NCBI RefSeq assembly: GCF_900163965.1
Contig: NZ_FULE01000042.1
Location: 18,919 to 82,918, forward strand
Source of the DNA: Vibrio ruber DSM 16370
GTDB taxonomy: Bacteria > Pseudomonadota > Gammaproteobacteria > Enterobacterales > Vibrionaceae
Direction: 5' to 3'
DNA length: 64,000 nucleotides
How positions within the stretch are numbered: position 1 is the first letter of the stretch; each line of letters opens with the position of its first letter. Of this stretch, positions 1-9,509 are shown piece by piece. The position numbers were made by a program, and so were the translations under genes. The notes under the pieces are model-generated. The model worked only from the letters and a program-made list of their open reading frames with translations. It did not search any database and was not told the DNA's origin.

Positions 1-181
1 CGAGAATCCGGTTCTTCAGTTGAGACTCAAAGCCATTCATGACCGATAAAACCGTGACCAGTGCTAACACCCCGATCGTAATACCGACGGTTGAAATACG
101 GGAAACAAAACGGCTGAACCGATCACCTGACTGTCCTCGTAAATATCTGAACCCTATAAATACCGAAACAGGACGAAACAT
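1..181 (-). CDS. lolC: Lipoprotein-releasing system permease LolC, N-terminal fragment
   Basis: The reverse strand from the ATG at 181 encodes about 60 residues that run off the left edge. They begin [10 protein letters not shown] and then show the FRYLRG and RFSRFVS motifs, followed by the first membrane helix ([13 protein letters not shown]). This is the typical start of LolC/LolE permeases, which with the ATPase LolD release lipoproteins from the inner membrane to the carrier LolA. LolC rather than LolE is preferred because this looks like the first gene of its operon and lolC leads lolCDE in gamma-proteobacteria. It is divergent from the PilZ gene, so the roughly 160 bases between them must hold both promoters. 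Only the N-terminus is visible. Confidence 0.8.
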   Translation of the reverse strand, partial: MFRPVSVFIGFRYLRGQSGDRFSRFVSRISTVGITIGVLALVTVLSVMNGFESQLKNRIL

Positions 182-345
182 ACTATAAACCAATAAAGAC
201 AATTGCACGGTACTTTAACGATAAACTGACTCAGGTTGTAGCATTAATTTGCCAATTCATTGTTAAATCATACAAATGACAGCTCTATACCTTGATTAGT
301 TCATTCGTATAGCGATAATCAACATGCAAAGATGAGGAATGAACC

Positions 346-912
346 ATGGTCGAACAAGAGTTTTTTACAGTGCAACATGCACTCACAATCAATATTGAGC
401 CGTTGGAGAGAGGGGCATCATTCCCGTCTGAAGAGGTATTTGAAAGTGAAATCCCTGTACCATTTATTGTTGCATGTGAATTCAGTCATCTTGACCAGCT
501 CGGTGATGTAGCCCGGCAGGAACTGAAAAATAATGACTTTAAAAATCTGATTCAGTTACTCGACAGTCAAAATACCAAGTTAAATATGCTGTTGAATTTT
601 ATGTTGTCACAACAGGATGACCCCAAACAGCGCCACCAGACTGAATCGTTTGGCGCCAGTCAGTTTACCTATGTCAGTCATCATCCGCTCGAAGCCGGTA
701 CTTTACTCAGGGTCAAACTGTTTCTGGATAACCCTCCTGCCGCAATTTATTGCTATGCACATGTTGTTAGCTGTCAGACTGAAGATGAGCACTCTCTTAT
801 CACTGTGAAATATGATCTCCTGAGGGAGTCGGATCAGGATTTACTCATTAAAGCCGCACTACATCAACAACAGAAACTACTCCGTCGTCGCTCTCTTGAA
901 AGAAATAAATAG
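346..912 (+). CDS. PilZ-family protein upstream of mfd (VC1885/PlzB-like)
   Basis: This 188-residue soluble protein has no signal peptide. A helical N-terminal half (residues 1-95) precedes a beta-rich half (about 100-160) ending in a basic helix with RRR near the C-terminus. Its place between lolC and mfd and its overall pattern match the atypical PilZ protein found there in vibrios, a family linked to cyclic-di-GMP responses. I cannot find the canonical PilZ ligand motifs (RxxxR followed by D/NxSxxG), so direct cyclic-di-GMP binding is doubtful. The start has a good AGGA ribosome site eight bases upstream. The stop sits eight bases before the likely mfd start, so the two genes are probably co-transcribed. 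The family call rests mainly on context. Confidence 0.6.
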   Translation: MVEQEFFTVQHALTINIEPLERGASFPSEEVFESEIPVPFIVACEFSHLDQLGDVARQELKNNDFKNLIQLLDSQNTKLNMLLNFMLSQQDDPKQRHQTESFGASQFTYVSHHPLEAGTLLRVKLFLDNPPAAIYCYAHVVSCQTEDEHSLITVKYDLLRESDQDLLIKAALHQQQKLLRRRSLERNK

Positions 913-919
913 CAAACTC

Positions 920-3900
920 ATGACCAGCTTGAATTCCATTCTATCGCTTCCGGCATCTCAAAATGCGGGAGATAAAAAACAAATCGGTAACCTGACGGGT
1001 GCCAGTCTCGCGCTGGTGGCAGCGGAGCTGTCCCACCGCCATCAACATCATACGCTGCTCGTCACTGCTGACCCGCAGATGGCATTAAAATTACAGCAGG
1101 AAATTGAACAGTTCTATCCAGCGGACATCATGTTATTTCCTGACTGGGAAACACTGCCTTATGACAGTTTTTCTCCGCATCAGGATATTATCTCCGATCG
1201 GATCTCGCGGCTCTATCATCTGCCCAAACAAACAGGCGGAATCACGATTATTCCGGTCACAACCTTACTGCAAAGGCAGTCACCGCGCGATTTTTTGCTG
1301 CAACATACTCTGATCGTCAAACAGAGAGACCAATTTTCTTTAGTCAAACTCAGAGAACAGCTTGAAAACGCAGGATACCGCCATGTCGATCAAGTTTTTG
1401 GTCCGGGTGAATATGCCAGCCGGGGCGCAATTCTCGATCTGTTTCCAATGGGCAGTGACCTTCCCTATCGTTTCGACTTTTTCGATGATGAGATTGATAC
1501 CATCCGCACCTTTGATCCGGAAAATCAGCGTTCGATAGAAGAAATTCAAGAAGTTCGCCTCCTGCCGGCTCATGAATTTCCGACCACAGCCACGGCAATT
1601 GAAGCGTTTCGGAACCGTTGGCGTCAACGGTTTGATGCTTCCAGAGAGCCTGAATCCGTCTACATGCAGGTCTCAAAGGGGCTGTGGCCGGCAGGGATTG
1701 AATACTGGCAACCTTTGTTTTTCGATCACACCGAAACCCTCTTCGATTATTTGCCGTCAGAAACGCAACTGATTGTCGTCGGGGACATTGAACCATCAAT
1801 CGATCGTTTTCTGAATGATGTCGGTGAGCGTTATGAGCAGAGACGAGTCGATCCATTACGTCCACTGCTTGAGCCTGCCGAATTGTGGCTGCAAAAAGAT
1901 GAACTTTTTGCCATGCTGAAACCTTTCGCACAATTTCAGCTGCGGAGTGAGCCGGTCACCGAAAAATCTGGCCGGTTGAACCTTCAGGTTTCACCCCTAC
2001 CGGAAATTCAGGCTCAGCATCAGCATAAAGAACCACTCTCTGCACTGCGTCAGTTTGTTGAATCCCATACAGGACAGATTATATTCTCCGTCGAATCAGA
2101 AGGACGGCGAGAGGCGCTGCTTGAACTGCTCCAACGGATCAAACTACGCCCCACGCCCCTGCCATCTTTTCAGGATGCTTGCCTGAGCGATGAAAAATAT
2201 GGGCTGATTATCGGAACCGCTGAGCATGGGTTCATTCTTAATGAACAGCAAATTGCCTTGATTTGCGAAAGCGATTTGCTTGGTGATCGGGTTGTTCAAC
2301 GGCGTAAAAAAGATAAACGGGTCACCAACAGTGATGCAGTCATCCGCAATCTTGCCGAACTGAAACCCGGCCAGCCGGTAGTGCATATTGATCATGGTAT
2401 CGGACGCTATATCGGATTACAGACACTGGAAGTCGGTGGCATTACCACAGAATATGTCACCTTGGAATATCAGGGAGAAGCCAAACTTTATGTCCCGGTT
2501 TCCGCACTTAATCTGATTAGCCGCTATTCCGGGGGAGCCGATGAAAATGCTCCGATTCATAAACTGGGCGGGGAAAGTTGGACTAAAGCGCGACGCAAAG
2601 CAGCAGAGAAAGCCCGGGATGTCGCAGCCGAACTGCTGGATGTCTACGCCAAACGAGAACTCAAACCCGGCCATGTTTTCGCGCTGGATCGCGAACAGTA
2701 CGCGACGTTTAAGGCCAGCTTCCCGTTTGAAGAAACCGATGACCAGTCAATGGCTATCAACGCGGTTCTCTCAGATATGTGCCAAAACAAGGCCATGGAT
2801 CGCTTAGTCTGCGGAGATGTCGGTTTCGGTAAGACAGAAGTTGCCATGCGTGCAGCCTTTGTCTGTACCGACAACAGCAAACAGGTCGCCGTTTTGGTGC
2901 CGACAACCCTGCTTGCTCAGCAGCATTTTGAAAACTTCAGAGACCGCTTTGCCAATCATCCGATTCGGGTTGAAGTTTTATCCCGCTTTAAAACCGCCAA
3001 AGAACAGAAACAGATTCTTCAGGACGTCGCGGACGGTAAAATTGATATTCTGGTCGGTACTCATAAGCTACTCTCCAGTGAGTTGAAATTTAAAGATCTC
3101 GGGTTGCTGATTGTCGATGAAGAACACCGCTTTGGGGTGCGTCAGAAAGAGAAAGTCAAAGCGATGCGGGCAGATGTTGATATCCTCACGCTGACGGCAA
3201 CACCGATCCCCAGAACGCTGAATATGGCGATGAGCGGAATGCGGGACTTATCGATCATTGCCACCCCGCCCGCACGGCGGTTAGCGGTAAAAACGTTTGT
3301 CCGGCAAAGTGATCAGACGATTATCCGGGAAGCGGTGCTACGGGAAGTCATGCGTGGCGGACAGGTTTACTATCTGCATAATCAGGTTGAAACAATTGAT
3401 AAAGTCGCTGCCGATCTTGAGAAGCTGATCCCCGAAGCCCGGATTACTGTGGCACACGGTCAGATGCGTGAGCGTGAACTGGAACGCATCATGAACGATT
3501 TTTATCATCAGCGTTTTAATCTACTGGTTTGTACCACCATCATTGAAACCGGTATCGATATCCCGACGGCAAATACCATCATCATTCACCGGGCTGATAC
3601 TCTGGGGCTCGCGCAACTGCATCAGTTACGGGGTCGGGTTGGCCGTTCACACCACCAAGCCTATGCTTATCTGCTGACACCGCCCCCCAAGGCTATGACT
3701 AAAGATGCCATCAAACGCTTAGAGGCATTGGCTTCGCTGGAAGATCTCGGTGCCGGGTTTACGCTCGCAACTCATGACCTCGAAATCCGCGGTGCAGGTG
3801 AACTACTCGGTGAAGAGCAAAGCGGACAAATTCAGTCAGTCGGTTTTACCTTGTATATGGAAATGCTTGAGCAGGCTGTCGATGCATTGAAATCCGGCAA

Positions 3901-4384
3901 AGAACCTTCTCTGGATGACTTGCTGAAAACGCAAACGGAAGTTGAACTCCGGTTACCGGCTCTGCTTCCCGATGATTATATTCCGGATATTAATACCCGC
4001 CTGTCGATGTATAAACAGATCGCCAGTGTTTCGCATCCTGATGAACTGAATGAATTGCGGGTCGAATTGATTGACCGTTTTGGCAAGCTGCCGGATGCTG
4101 CTCTCAATTTATTAGAAATTAGTCGGTTGAAATTGGAAGCCGCTGCACTGAAGATTAAGAAAATTGAAGCGCACAGTAAAGGCGGTTACATTGAATTTGA
4201 TCTTAATGCTAGTATTAATCCGGCATATTTGGTGCAGCTCTTGCAATCTCAGCCGAAACAATACGGCATGGACGGCCCAACGAAGTTTAAGTTTACCCTG
4301 CCGCTGGAAGAACGAAACCAGCGACTTGGGTTTATCCGAGATATGCTGAATGAATTTCAGCAAAATATACTACCGGCTTCCTGA
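920..4384 (+). CDS. mfd: Transcription-repair coupling factor Mfd
   Basis: Mfd is an ATP-driven DNA translocase that removes RNA polymerase stalled at lesions and recruits UvrA. The 1154 codons from this start match the usual length of about 1150. In order they carry the UvrB-like N-terminal modules, the RNA-polymerase interaction domain (PVVHIDHGIGRY, about residues 480-500), the translocase with Walker A GDVGFGKTE (Lys638) and DEEH box (Asp733), the GRVGRS motif of helicase lobe 2, and the C-terminal UvrA-masking domain. A TTG at 896 would add eight residues and overlap the PilZ gene; the ATG at 920 is preferred because it matches family N-termini. csiV follows 54 bases downstream on the same strand. 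Confidence 0.96.
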   Translation: MTSLNSILSLPASQNAGDKKQIGNLTGASLALVAAELSHRHQHHTLLVTADPQMALKLQQEIEQFYPADIMLFPDWETLPYDSFSPHQDIISDRISRLYHLPKQTGGITIIPVTTLLQRQSPRDFLLQHTLIVKQRDQFSLVKLREQLENAGYRHVDQVFGPGEYASRGAILDLFPMGSDLPYRFDFFDDEIDTIRTFDPENQRSIEEIQEVRLLPAHEFPTTATAIEAFRNRWRQRFDASREPESVYMQVSKGLWPAGIEYWQPLFFDHTETLFDYLPSETQLIVVGDIEPSIDRFLNDVGERYEQRRVDPLRPLLEPAELWLQKDELFAMLKPFAQFQLRSEPVTEKSGRLNLQVSPLPEIQAQHQHKEPLSALRQFVESHTGQIIFSVESEGRREALLELLQRIKLRPTPLPSFQDACLSDEKYGLIIGTAEHGFILNEQQIALICESDLLGDRVVQRRKKDKRVTNSDAVIRNLAELKPGQPVVHIDHGIGRYIGLQTLEVGGITTEYVTLEYQGEAKLYVPVSALNLISRYSGGADENAPIHKLGGESWTKARRKAAEKARDVAAELLDVYAKRELKPGHVFALDREQYATFKASFPFEETDDQSMAINAVLSDMCQNKAMDRLVCGDVGFGKTEVAMRAAFVCTDNSKQVAVLVPTTLLAQQHFENFRDRFANHPIRVEVLSRFKTAKEQKQILQDVADGKIDILVGTHKLLSSELKFKDLGLLIVDEEHRFGVRQKEKVKAMRADVDILTLTATPIPRTLNMAMSGMRDLSIIATPPARRLAVKTFVRQSDQTIIREAVLREVMRGGQVYYLHNQVETIDKVAADLEKLIPEARITVAHGQMRERELERIMNDFYHQRFNLLVCTTIIETGIDIPTANTIIIHRADTLGLAQLHQLRGRVGRSHHQAYAYLLTPPPKAMTKDAIKRLEALASLEDLGAGFTLATHDLEIRGAGELLGEEQSGQIQSVGFTLYMEMLEQAVDALKSGKEPSLDDLLKTQTEVELRLPALLPDDYIPDINTRLSMYKQIASVSHPDELNELRVELIDRFGKLPDAALNLLEISRLKLEAAALKIKKIEAHSKGGYIEFDLNASINPAYLVQLLQSQPKQYGMDGPTKFKFTLPLEERNQRLGFIRDMLNEFQQNILPAS

Positions 4385-4438
4385 TATCAGGAAGCAATCA
4401 TGATGAAGAATCGCCTGCTAGGTCATAATGGAGTCATA

Positions 4439-5221
4439 ATGAATAAGCTGATCCCACTGCTAATGTTATTAATTGCCATGCCTTCTTGGGCACAACGCCA
4501 ATTTGACATTGAAGTGATCATATTTAAGCGCGTCGTGAATGCAGAACAAACCAATGAGACATGGCCCAATGTACTCCCGCCGATCGATTACCAAAATACC
4601 GGTAGCCTGAGTTCTCAGGCCTATTTAAACCAGAAAGGTGTCACCCGGCTACCGGCCTCGGAATACAAGCTGGACAAACAGGAAGAGAGCTTGAGAAATC
4701 ATGCCGGCTTTCAAGTGCTGTTACATACAGCTTGGCGCCAGAATGATGAAGGCAAGTCAAATGCTCCGGCTTTTCATCTCTTAGCCGGCAAAGATTATTC
4801 ATCTCAATTTCATCCGGATGGTCGTGAAATCAACCCATCAACGGCCACGCAGCAATCTCCGATAGAAGATACCGTTGAAAAAGCGGTGCCAAAACCCCTT
4901 TATGAACTCGATGGAAAACTACAGGTTTACGTACAACATTACCTCTACGTGGACGCGCTTTTGGATCTCAAGGAACCGAGTGTCCGGGATATTGAAGTGG
5001 AAGAAACACCGGTCGATTTTTCACAAAATACCACCGACGGCGACGATAATGTTCAGTTTGGTCATCTTCAAGCGATCTCTCCGACGGTGACGGAAGAGCG
5101 TTTTCTGAAGTCATATCGACTGGATCAAAAACGCAGAATGCGCAGTGGTGAGACTCTCTATTTTGATCATCCCCTGATGGGTATTATCTTACAGGTCAGA
5201 AAAGTTCCGGATGCATCGTAA
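4439..5221 (+). CDS. csiV: Peptidoglycan-binding protein CsiV
   Basis: The product is a 260-residue exported protein with a cleavable signal peptide, MNKLIPLLMLLIAMPSWA, ending at Ala18. Members of this Vibrio family (VC1887, CsiV) are reported to bind peptidoglycan and to help the LpoA/PBP1a synthase under stress from non-canonical D-amino acids. Here identification rests on position after mfd, size, signal peptide and family-like segments such as FDIEVIIFKR and the C-terminal RMRSGE...FDHPLMG stretch. The ATG at 4439 is chosen because GGAG lies five bases upstream and the signal peptide starts there; an upstream ATG at 4400 would bury it. A terminator follows. Function is inferred from the family. 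Confidence 0.8.
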   Translation: MNKLIPLLMLLIAMPSWAQRQFDIEVIIFKRVVNAEQTNETWPNVLPPIDYQNTGSLSSQAYLNQKGVTRLPASEYKLDKQEESLRNHAGFQVLLHTAWRQNDEGKSNAPAFHLLAGKDYSSQFHPDGREINPSTATQQSPIEDTVEKAVPKPLYELDGKLQVYVQHYLYVDALLDLKEPSVRDIEVEETPVDFSQNTTDGDDNVQFGHLQAISPTVTEERFLKSYRLDQKRRMRSGETLYFDHPLMGIILQVRKVPDAS

Positions 5222-5257
5222 CGAAACCAACCATCAGTAAGTGATTTGCACGACCAT

Positions 5258-5286
5258 AAAAAATGCCCGCTCAGGCGGGCATTTTC
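5258..5286. terminator. Bidirectional terminator between csiV and ndh
   Basis: The stem ATGCCCGC/GCGGGCAT has a four-base loop and is flanked by an A-run on the left and a T-run on the right. It can therefore end the converging csiV and ndh transcripts. Confidence 0.85.
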
Positions 5287-5307
5287 ATAACAAACGAATC
5301 GTCTGAT

Positions 5308-6597
5308 TTAATGAAGTTTCAGATTCGGCCGAAGCACGCGGTTAATCCGGCCAACCAATAGCATCAACGCTGTTTTAAACATCCCGTGTAGCGCCATCTG
5401 ATGCATTCGATACAGAGAAATATACACCACGCGGGCAATTTTCCCTTCAACCATCATTGAACCTTTCGTGAGATTTCCCATCAGGCTTCCGACCGTTGAA
5501 AATCGACTTAATGACACCAGAGAACCATGATCTTTATAGACATAAGGCTTCATATCCCGATCATTCAGTTTAGCGACAATATTTTTAAATGTCCGACTTG
5601 CCATTTGGTGGGCGGCTTGCGCACGTGGCGGGACAAATGAACCGTCAGGCTGGGTACATTGAGCCAGATCACCAATGACAAAAATGTCTTCATCCCGGGT
5701 GGTCTGTAAGGTGTTCGTCACCACCAGTTGATTAATCCGGTTGGTCTCAAGACCAGCGATATCTTTCATAAAATCAGGGGCTTTAATACCCGCGGCCCAG
5801 ACCATAATTTTCGCGGGAATTTTTTCACCGTCTTTGGTCGTCAGGCCGTCTTCTTCAACTTTTGTAACCATCGTTGATGTACGGACATTCACACCCAACT
5901 TCGTGAGTTCATGATGGGCTGCAGAAGAAATTCTCGGTGGCAAAGCAGGCAGAATCCGCTCACCGGCTTCAATTAAGTGGACATTCAATTTATTTGAATC
6001 CAAATCACCGAAACCGTAATTGCGCAGTTCTTTTACTGCATTGTGTAGCTCTGCAGACAGCTCGACACCTGTCGCACCGGCACCGACAATCGCAATATCA
6101 ACAGTACCATGCCCATTCTTGGCATGCAGTTTCAGGAACTCGTTGTTCATCTCAGTGCGGAATAGATTGGCCTGCTCAGGGCTATCTAAAAAGATACAGT
6201 GCTCTTTCACGCCCGCAGTATTAAAGTCATTCGATGTGGACCCAATCGCCAGTACCAGAATATCGTATTCGACTTCACGGCGTGGGATCAGCAGTTCACC
6301 ATGCTCATCTTTCAGCTCGGCCAACGTAATAACTTTCCTGTCGCGATCGAGCTCTTCCAAATTTCCCATCTGAAAATCAAAGCTATGGTTTCTCGCATGA
6401 GCCCGGTAACTCAACGCGTCTACGCCTTCATCCATGGAACCTGTTGCCACTTCGTGCAATAACGGCTTCCATAAATGACTGGCATTTCTGTCCACTAATG
6501 TGATTTGGGCTCGCCCTTTTCTTCCTAATGTGTGGCCTAATTTAGTGACAAGCTCTAAACCGCCTGCACCGCCACCAACAACAACAATACGAGTCAC
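5308..6597 (-). CDS. ndh: Type II NADH:quinone dehydrogenase Ndh
   Basis: NDH-2 is a peripheral inner-membrane flavoprotein that passes electrons from NADH to quinone without pumping protons. The 429-residue protein shows the N-terminal FAD-binding fold VVVGGGAGG (residues 5-13), a second dinucleotide fold [10 protein letters not shown] (170-179) for NADH, and the C-terminal FAD motif VIGDLAQ (about 310). The basic, hydrophobic tail ([19 protein letters not shown]) fits amphipathic membrane attachment. Length matches E. coli Ndh (434). Upstream lies a perfect FNR-type palindrome, in line with the known anaerobic repression of ndh by FNR in E. coli. ycfP is next to it, also as in enterics. Confidence 0.96.
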   Translation of the reverse strand: MTRIVVVGGGAGGLELVTKLGHTLGRKGRAQITLVDRNASHLWKPLLHEVATGSMDEGVDALSYRAHARNHSFDFQMGNLEELDRDRKVITLAELKDEHGELLIPRREVEYDILVLAIGSTSNDFNTAGVKEHCIFLDSPEQANLFRTEMNNEFLKLHAKNGHGTVDIAIVGAGATGVELSAELHNAVKELRNYGFGDLDSNKLNVHLIEAGERILPALPPRISSAAHHELTKLGVNVRTSTMVTKVEEDGLTTKDGEKIPAKIMVWAAGIKAPDFMKDIAGLETNRINQLVVTNTLQTTRDEDIFVIGDLAQCTQPDGSFVPPRAQAAHQMASRTFKNIVAKLNDRDMKPYVYKDHGSLVSLSRFSTVGSLMGNLTKGSMMVEGKIARVVYISLYRMHQMALHGMFKTALMLLVGRINRVLRPNLKLH

Positions 6598-6929
6598 AAC
6601 AAACTATCCTCAAAATGAATAAAACATGATATAGCCCGGAGTAACGACTCCGGACTAAAAAAATAGGACGGGTAAAGCAAATTGAAAGTCACTTTGTCTG
6701 CGAGACGCACTGTATAGATAAAGCATCACTTTACTTCTATTTCACATAAACTGTCGTCAGGTTGTCCCTGCTCTCATTTTATTTTGATATTTATCAAATT
6801 TTGATCTGATAGGAAACATTATAAGGAGCAAATCAAGTCATGCAAGCCAAGATTGCAAGAAATACCGCCCCTTCGCGATGGTATTTCTTGGCTGGCAAGC
6901 AACAATTTAATCTATTGAAAAATATAAAA
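6598..6929. other. ndh upstream region with leader hairpin and ycfP 3' hairpin
   Basis: There is no gene here. Near ndh, a hairpin CCGGAGT-aacg-ACTCCGG (6636-6653) would lie in the ndh 5' leader. An FNR-like palindrome is at 6784-6797. At about 6863-6892 a 10-bp inverted repeat, AAGAAATACC/GGTATTTCTT, lies downstream of ycfP; it lacks a T-run in the ycfP direction, so it is a weak terminator candidate or a processing hairpin. Confidence 0.5.
6784..6797. promoter_or_regulatory. Candidate FNR binding site for ndh
   Basis: TTGATATTTATCAA is a perfect match to the FNR consensus TTGAT-N4-ATCAA. Its centre lies about 194 bases from the ndh start codon. In E. coli FNR represses ndh from two such boxes upstream of the promoter. 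A weak -10 (TATACA on the reverse strand near 6711-6716) would place this box about 86 bases upstream of transcription start. The match is seen; the regulation is inferred. Confidence 0.6.
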
Positions 6930-7469
6930 TTATTTATTTTTGAACTGACGAATCGTCTGAAGATGTTGAGATATCTTCTTGAATTTATGACTTTCTGTTT
7001 CGTCCCAGACAATATCGTAGTAATTTTCCAGCTCTTCAGCCGTTTTCCGGCTATCTAATGCTTCATCATGTGTTGACAGCACGACCAAGCAACGCTCTTT
7101 ATTCTTTAATCGAAATTGAGAGACACACTTCGTTGCAATATCGTCATACTCTTCCGGACGATCAATTTTTCCCTGCATATTGTCTTCAGGATGCAGATTC
7201 GGATTGAATAATACCTGTTTAATGCCGCATAAAAAGCCAATCCGTTCAGACCAGTACCCACCCAGTCCGACACCACAGATCATCGGGTGTGGGTCATCAC
7301 TCAGCTCAATGGCTTTGTGTACTTCTTTCAGAAGATGCTGCATATCGTGTCTGGGGTGAAGCGTGCTATAACTGATAAAACGCACATCATCATCAATAAA
7401 TTGTAATTGCAGCACTTTTTCATGATTCCCCGGGCTGGTTGAATCAAATCCATGTAGATAAATAATCAT
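6930..7469 (-). CDS. ycfP: YcfP-family UPF0227 alpha/beta hydrolase-like protein
   Basis: The 179-residue cytosolic protein is close in size and sequence to E. coli YcfP. It opens with [10 protein letters not shown], the oxyanion-hole type LHGF motif of alpha/beta hydrolases. It has the family's unusual elbow CGVGLGG (about residues 65-71), in which the usual nucleophile serine of GxSxGG is glycine. The segment [10 protein letters not shown] and a late HKF histidine are also family marks. Whether the family is catalytic is uncertain. Its place beside ndh is conserved with enterics, where nagZ sits upstream; here nagZ is missing and thiK comes next after about 147 bases. Confidence 0.88.
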   Translation of the reverse strand: MIIYLHGFDSTSPGNHEKVLQLQFIDDDVRFISYSTLHPRHDMQHLLKEVHKAIELSDDPHPMICGVGLGGYWSERIGFLCGIKQVLFNPNLHPEDNMQGKIDRPEEYDDIATKCVSQFRLKNKERCLVVLSTHDEALDSRKTAEELENYYDIVWDETESHKFKKISQHLQTIRQFKNK

Positions 7470-7616
7470 AACAATACCCTTTCCAACATACAGAATGAAC
7501 CTAGCATGAAATGCACAGGCGATACAGTGAGTGTGATATGAAAATAGTCAATCTATTTCCCCCCACTTCCTTTTGCCAGGTACTGAACTCAGCGTAAGTC
7601 CCGGCTTCTTCTGTTA

Positions 7617-8486
7617 TCATTTGAACTCGTTGTCTAGCTGCATTTTTATCCGTTCAGCCGCTGCTTGCATCTCTTTATTTTCCCATAACTGAAAAGCAAT
7701 CAAATACCATAACATTGCAAGCATCCGAACTCTGGGTATCCAGGCTTTCACCCCTTCGATCCATAAATCAAGTTCATTGATATTCCGATGCTGGCAATAT
7801 TGACCGACAGCCGTGAGTAAATTGCTATCGGACATGTCTATCGTCATCGCTAAATCCATTCTGGGATCAGCCAGAGATGCATACTCCCAGTCAATCACTT
7901 TGATCCCTTGAGATGTTTTGATCAGATTGTGACATCCCAGGTCGAAGTGGCAAAGTGAGAGTGGAACTTCAGAGATATTAGGGAGTGTTCGCCAGGTTTT
8001 ATAGAGTGATTCAATGGCTCCCAGCTCAGCAGACATCGCCTGTAACTGAAACCAATAGTGATCGATTCGTGCTGTATAAACAAAAGGAACAATCGGTAGT
8101 TTCGTTACCGGAAATTGGTGAATCTGGCTTAGCAGCCGTGTCATGACCTCAATATCATTTGCAACAACGCGCTCACCTTCAATCCACTGTACCAGTAACC
8201 CCTGCTCATTGATATGAAGCGGTTCAGGAGAAATTTGTACCGCTTGATCTTTTAACGCAGACAGGATGTGGAATTCTTGATGACGAGAGATGGAAAACGC
8301 TTGTGTGACATCCGTTGAAGGACGCCACACTGCGGAAGGAGACTCAGGAATGTCTATCTTCCAACAACGATTCGTTAAGCCGCCAGCCAATGTTTGTGCG
8401 ACTGTCGGCGTTTCCCGAAAAAAATGAGTCAAAGACGCCAGAGAGGGATCTAATTGACATGCTTCGGACCATGACATACGTGCCAT
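7617..8486 (-). CDS. thiK: Thiamine kinase-like phosphotransferase (ThiK family)
   Basis: This 289-residue protein belongs to the aminoglycoside/choline kinase fold. It carries the catalytic loop LCHFDLGCHN (HxDxxxxN) and the metal-binding VIDWEY motif. Its position next to lpoB and ycfL, and close to ycfP and ndh, matches the E. coli order lpoB-thiK-nagZ-ycfP-ndh, which favours thiamine kinase (thiamine salvage) over choline kinase. The ATG at 8486 is chosen because GAGGA lies eight bases upstream; a TTG at 8501 overlaps that ribosome site. Substrate is inferred from synteny only. The gene probably shares the lipoprotein operon, as the gap to lpoB is only about 24 bases. Confidence 0.72.
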   Translation of the reverse strand: MARMSWSEACQLDPSLASLTHFFRETPTVAQTLAGGLTNRCWKIDIPESPSAVWRPSTDVTQAFSISRHQEFHILSALKDQAVQISPEPLHINEQGLLVQWIEGERVVANDIEVMTRLLSQIHQFPVTKLPIVPFVYTARIDHYWFQLQAMSAELGAIESLYKTWRTLPNISEVPLSLCHFDLGCHNLIKTSQGIKVIDWEYASLADPRMDLAMTIDMSDSNLLTAVGQYCQHRNINELDLWIEGVKAWIPRVRMLAMLWYLIAFQLWENKEMQAAAERIKMQLDNEFK

Positions 8487-8510
8487 CGCTGACGTCCTCA
8501 ACTCAGTGGA

Positions 8511-9101
8511 TTAAAATCCCAAAAAGCTCTTTTCCTGCTCTTTGCGAATTTCAGTTTCATCAGCCCATTCGATGAGCCCTGAACGTAAATCCATCAGACG
8601 CATCGTCATTTTATAGTACACATCTTTATCGCTGCCGGTATCTTTGACGATACTTGATAAATTGCCGTATAACATGTACTGAGCGCCAACCATTTTACCA
8701 AACTGGATCGAACTGCTCTTATCGACCAATGCATCATTATTCTGGAAATCTAACTGCTTTCTGACCGCTTCGATCCGTGTCATATCCACAAATCGAAACT
8801 TCCCGGAGTTCAGCATCTTGGTACTGATTGTGTCCGTAATTGATTCGGTATCGATATGTTCACTGGTTTTGTTTTTGATACCGTCCACAAATACGATCGG
8901 ACGTGAATTTCGAGTGATGGCGGCCACAGAACCAGACATCATCATGCTATCAACCATATCCGCAGCAATCTTTTGTAAATCTGTCGAACCAAAATCAACT
9001 GTTTTCGTTTCTACGGCTTGTGCATCCCCGTAAGAAACCTTATTTGCACAACCACTCATGAGAGCAGCCAATCCCAACACGAGGATTATACTTTTTTTCA
9101 T
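8511..9101 (-). CDS. lpoB: Penicillin-binding protein activator LpoB-like lipoprotein
   Basis: LpoB is an outer-membrane lipoprotein that reaches through the wall to stimulate PBP1b. The 196-residue product has a lipoprotein signal ending in the lipobox LMSGC (Cys18). It then shows the family core, with IVFVDGIKNKT, the helix TISTKMLNSGKFRFVD and the strand GAQYMLYGNLSSI. The linker between lipid anchor and globular domain is short, as expected for LpoB proteins outside the enterics. It sits in a run of lipoprotein genes (ycfL, COG3014-type) read in the same direction, and an AAGG ribosome site precedes the start. Family assignment is good; the PBP partner is not shown by the sequence. Confidence 0.82.
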   Translation of the reverse strand: MKKSIILVLGLAALMSGCANKVSYGDAQAVETKTVDFGSTDLQKIAADMVDSMMMSGSVAAITRNSRPIVFVDGIKNKTSEHIDTESITDTISTKMLNSGKFRFVDMTRIEAVRKQLDFQNNDALVDKSSSIQFGKMVGAQYMLYGNLSSIVKDTGSDKDVYYKMTMRLMDLRSGLIEWADETEIRKEQEKSFLGF

Positions 9102-9119
9102 AAAGACTCACCTTGTCAC

Positions 9120-9509
9120 TTACTGATTCAATTCTCTAATCTGTACTCTGAAATTCACAGCTTCCGGAGCAACAGCCACTTCAGATAACGAAACTTCATC
9201 CATCCCTCTAATAATGGCTTGTCGCCACGGCCCCGGACGAGTATTTACGTCCAGCCCCTGTTGATCATACCAAGAAAAGCGGTATTGAATATGCTGATCT
9301 GAGGCGGTTTTATTTTTTACTCTGACCACACCGCGAGTATGATCGTTCACTTCAGCGGTCGAAATATCTTTCACTTCAACTTCAGAAGCGAGAACTTTGT
9401 CACCATACAAAATCCGTTGGTACTCACTCTCAACGGTCAAGCCGGCAGTCTGTGTACTGGAACACCCTACCAAGGCAAGTGCCATAAAACTAAATAGCCA
9501 TTTACTCAT
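9120..9509 (-). CDS. ycfL: YcfL-family lipoprotein
   Basis: This 129-residue lipoprotein has the signal MSKWLFSFMALALVGC with lipobox ALVGC. The mature part is one small beta-rich domain with RVKNKT and QYRFSWYDQQG motifs, typical of the DUF1425/YcfL family found before lpoB in enterics. Function is unknown, although its constant link to lpoB suggests a cell-envelope role. Two ATGs (9512 and 9509) overlap the stop of the preceding gene in an ATGA-type junction. The second is chosen because its distance from GGAAGG is more normal. The overlap implies translational coupling with the upstream TPR lipoprotein. Confidence 0.8.
   Translation of the reverse strand: MSKWLFSFMALALVGCSSTQTAGLTVESEYQRILYGDKVLASEVEVKDISTAEVNDHTRGVVRVKNKTASDQHIQYRFSWYDQQGLDVNTRPGPWRQAIIRGMDEVSLSEVAVAPEAVNFRVQIRELNQ

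Noticed and set aside
1340..1931. Long antisense frames within mfd
   Set aside because: They are shadows of the mfd coding frame, without start signals or recognisable domains.
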